From contig NZ_JABRWJ010000007.1 in assembly GCF_013266755.1 (NCBI RefSeq), positions 62,001 to 126,000 of the forward strand: a stretch of 64,000 bases of DNA, in the 5' to 3' direction. The notes beneath the pieces were generated by a model that was given only the letters and a program-made list of their open reading frames with translations, was not told where the DNA came from and did no database searches. Shown here piece after piece: positions 62,217-64,000 of this stretch (positions are counted from its first letter, which is position 1; each line of letters starts with the position of its first letter). Origin of the DNA: Pseudaquabacterium terrae (GTDB lineage Bacteria; Pseudomonadota; Gammaproteobacteria; Burkholderiales; Burkholderiaceae_C). Position numbers and translations under genes: made by a program.

Positions 62217-63644
62217 ATGAAGAACCGAATCCCCTTCACTGCCCTCGCCTTGGCGCTGGCCGCGGCCTTCCCGGTCCAGGCCCAGTCGAACGCCGAGATC
62301 CTGAAGGAGCTGCAGGACCTGAAGGCCAAGGTGGCCGATCTCGAAGCCAAGTTGAAGGCGCAGGAAGCCCGGTCGCCGACCTCGCCGCCGACACCGCAGT
62401 GGGGCATGACGCCCGAGCAGGCGCGCGAGCTGAACCGCGTCGCGGTGAAGACCGAGGCGCTGGAAGATGCGGTCGAAGCCCAGGGCCTGAAGATGTTCAA
62501 GATCAACGGCTTCATGGACCCGACGTACCTGTGGAACCAGCGCCAGGACCGCGCCGGCTTCCAGTTCCTGAACCCGGTGGCGCTCGACGGCTACAACTAC
62601 GACAACTCGTACTTCGGCGGCGCCTACCTCGACCTGCAGAAGGAGATGGAAGGCGGCACGAAGTGGCGGCTGACGCTGGTGCCCAACCGCGGCACCGGCA
62701 GCGTGATCGGCGAGCAGTCGATCGTGCAGGAGGCGTCGGTCTCGGTGCCGCTGGGCAGCCTGCAGACGCGGCTGATCGCCGGCCAGGTGCCCGACTGGTC
62801 GGGCTATGAATACCAACAGGCGACGCTGAACAAGCTGATCACGCACAACCTGCTCTACGACTTCACGCTGCCCACGCTCTACACCGGCGCCGGCATGGAA
62901 TACATCCGCGGCAAGTGGTGGAGCCGCTGGATGCTGGCCAACGTCAATACCAGCAAGCGCAATGCGGGCGAGAAGGCGCCGGCCTTCGTCTACCGCGTCG
63001 ATTACTCGCGCGGCGAGTTCCAGGGCTTCGGGTTTGCGGGCCTGCATGGCAAGGCAGCGAACTTTCGCGCCGACGGCGCGAACCCGGTCAGCGGCGAGGA
63101 CTACTCGACCCGCGACACACGCGTGAACCTGTTCGAGTTCGACGCCTACTTCATCCGCGGCGACTGGACCGTGCAGGGCCAGGTGAGCTACGGCACGCAG
63201 AAGCAGGCGGCGATCAACGCCCACCCCGAGACCGGCGAGCTGCGCGACAGCCGGTGGACCGGCGTCTCTGGCCTGGTCGCCTACAAGTTCATCCCGCGCT
63301 GGGAGCTTGTCGGCCGCTTCGACCACGTGCGCAACAACAAGAACGGCGGCGGCCTGCTCGGCTACACGGTCGCCGACGACCGCAACGGCATCGGGCCCTC
63401 ACGTGCACTGCCGACGGCCGATGGCCTGGTCGACTGCACCGCGACCTGGGTCGACGGCTGCGACAAGGGCGCCAACCGCAGCGCGCTGTCGCTGGGCATC
63501 TCGTACCTGTTCAACCTGAACACGACGCTCAAGGCCGAGGCCCGCTACGACCGCGCCAACCTGCCGGTCTTCCTCGACGTCAAGTCCGGCGAATACCGCA
63601 AGAGCAATGCGGTGTTCGGCACCTCGGTGGTCGTCAGCTTCTGA
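62217..63644 (+). CDS. DUF3138 outer-membrane porin-like protein
   Basis: This 475-residue protein has a signal peptide (PFTALALALAAAFPVQAQ), a short coiled coil (EILKELQDLKAKVADLEAKLKAQEA) and then a barrel-like region of alternating polar and aromatic strands ending SNAVFGTSVVVSF, with the terminal Phe expected of an outer-membrane beta barrel. It matches the DUF3138 family, which is uncharacterised. Located between the polyamine importer and puuC, it is a candidate outer-membrane channel for polyamines. That role is inference from context. Confidence 0.85.
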   Translation: MKNRIPFTALALALAAAFPVQAQSNAEILKELQDLKAKVADLEAKLKAQEARSPTSPPTPQWGMTPEQARELNRVAVKTEALEDAVEAQGLKMFKINGFMDPTYLWNQRQDRAGFQFLNPVALDGYNYDNSYFGGAYLDLQKEMEGGTKWRLTLVPNRGTGSVIGEQSIVQEASVSVPLGSLQTRLIAGQVPDWSGYEYQQATLNKLITHNLLYDFTLPTLYTGAGMEYIRGKWWSRWMLANVNTSKRNAGEKAPAFVYRVDYSRGEFQGFGFAGLHGKAANFRADGANPVSGEDYSTRDTRVNLFEFDAYFIRGDWTVQGQVSYGTQKQAAINAHPETGELRDSRWTGVSGLVAYKFIPRWELVGRFDHVRNNKNGGGLLGYTVADDRNGIGPSRALPTADGLVDCTATWVDGCDKGANRSALSLGISYLFNLNTTLKAEARYDRANLPVFLDVKSGEYRKSNAVFGTSVVVSF

Positions 63645-63682
63645 GCGCTGCACACTCGACCGATTCCTCCAGGAGACATCCC

Positions 63683-64000
63683 ATGGCCAACCCGATCGAC
63701 TGGCATGCCCGCGCCCGAGAGCTGCGCATCGACGGCCGCTGCGTGATCGACGGCGAACGCCGCGCCGCGCAGAACGGCGAGACCTTCGCCTGCCTGTCGC
63801 CGATCGACGGCCGCTCGCTCGGCGAGGTGGCGCGCGGGCGCGAGGCCGATGTCGATGCCGCCGTGCGCGCGGCGCGCGCGGCCTTCGACGACGGCCGCTG
63901 GGCCGACAAGGCGCCGGCGCAGCGCAAGCGCATCCTGCAGAAGTTTGCCGAGAAGATCCTGGCGGCCAAGGAGGAGCTGGCGCTGCTGGAGACGCTGGAC
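63683..64000 (+). CDS. puuC: Aldehyde dehydrogenase, gamma-glutamyl-gamma-aminobutyraldehyde type (3' partial)
   Basis: The window ends 106 codons into this gene. The sequence MANPIDWHARARELRIDGRC followed by VIDGERRAAQNGETFACLSPIDGRSLGEVARG is the N-terminal NAD-binding region of PuuC-type dehydrogenases. The catalytic Cys/Glu lie beyond the window. It would oxidise the aldehyde made by PuuB to the gamma-glutamyl-4-aminobutyrate substrate of PuuD, completing the pathway encoded upstream. An AGGAG ribosome site precedes the ATG. Confidence 0.88.
   Translation, partial: MANPIDWHARARELRIDGRCVIDGERRAAQNGETFACLSPIDGRSLGEVARGREADVDAAVRAARAAFDDGRWADKAPAQRKRILQKFAEKILAAKEELALLETLD

Overview
The window is a high-GC (roughly two-thirds G+C), gene-dense stretch of bacterial chromosome with almost no intergenic space. 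Gene content and order point to a betaproteobacterium of the order Burkholderiales, probably a Rubrivivax/Leptothrix/Methylibium-like lineage. The evidence is the mltG-tmk-holB-pilZ-tatD block with ygfZ and a DUF4936 gene beside it, Bug-type solute receptors, a DUF3138 outer-membrane protein and a pmd-like protocatechuate 4,5-cleavage operon. This placement is inference from gene content, not from a phylogenetic marker. I see no tRNA, rRNA, CRISPR array, insertion sequence or prophage, and no gene-free stretch longer than about 260 bases.

Layout. (1) 1-9517: the tail of an MFS exporter, a LysR regulator, a small solute-binding-like protein, then the protocatechuate meta-cleavage operon ligJ-ligK-(Bug receptor)-ligI-ligA-ligB-ligC, followed by an XRE-cupin regulator and an acetyltransferase. 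(2) 9520-16867: a small Cys-rich protein; a reverse-strand set made of an ECF sigma factor, a membrane Ser/Thr kinase with a repeat-rich C-terminus, a 110-residue protein and a large secreted-type metzincin protease with Ig-like, RTX-like and DUF4214-like regions; and a divergent degenerate GGDEF protein. (3) 16871-31910: a very compact ten-gene reverse-strand operon for nucleoside/nucleotide scavenging (TonB receptor, phytase-like esterase, 5'-nucleotidase, BMP-type ABC importer, ADP-ribosylglycohydrolase, two PfkB kinases, nucleoside hydrolase), facing a LacI regulator across a perfect 16-bp palindrome. (4) 32058-49140: periplasmic asparaginase, small proteins, the housekeeping block ankyrin-tatD-pilZ-holB-tmk-mltG facing ygfZ-DUF4936, a thioesterase-GNAT fusion, a lipase/esterase, an iron alcohol dehydrogenase, a GntR/ABC-2 module, two divergent LuxR regulators, isocitrate lyase and a class I amidotransferase. 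(5) 49223-64000: a CorA-like membrane protein, then an Lrp regulator divergent from a polyamine catabolism and uptake region (aminotransferase, puuB, puuD, puuA, second aminotransferase, potFGHI, DUF3138 porin-like protein, and the start of puuC).

How the parts work together. Region 1 would take protocatechuate (from lignin-type aromatics) to pyruvate and oxaloacetate. Region 3 would bring nucleotides or nucleosides across both membranes and strip them to base and sugar phosphate. Region 5 would import putrescine-like polyamines and degrade them through gamma-glutamylated intermediates. Isocitrate lyase supports growth on C2 units. Together they suggest a versatile environmental scavenger. 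The loci most worth following up are the nucleoside operon, the sigma-kinase-protease set, and a palindromic repeat element that appears to have been captured in frame inside the second aminotransferase gene.
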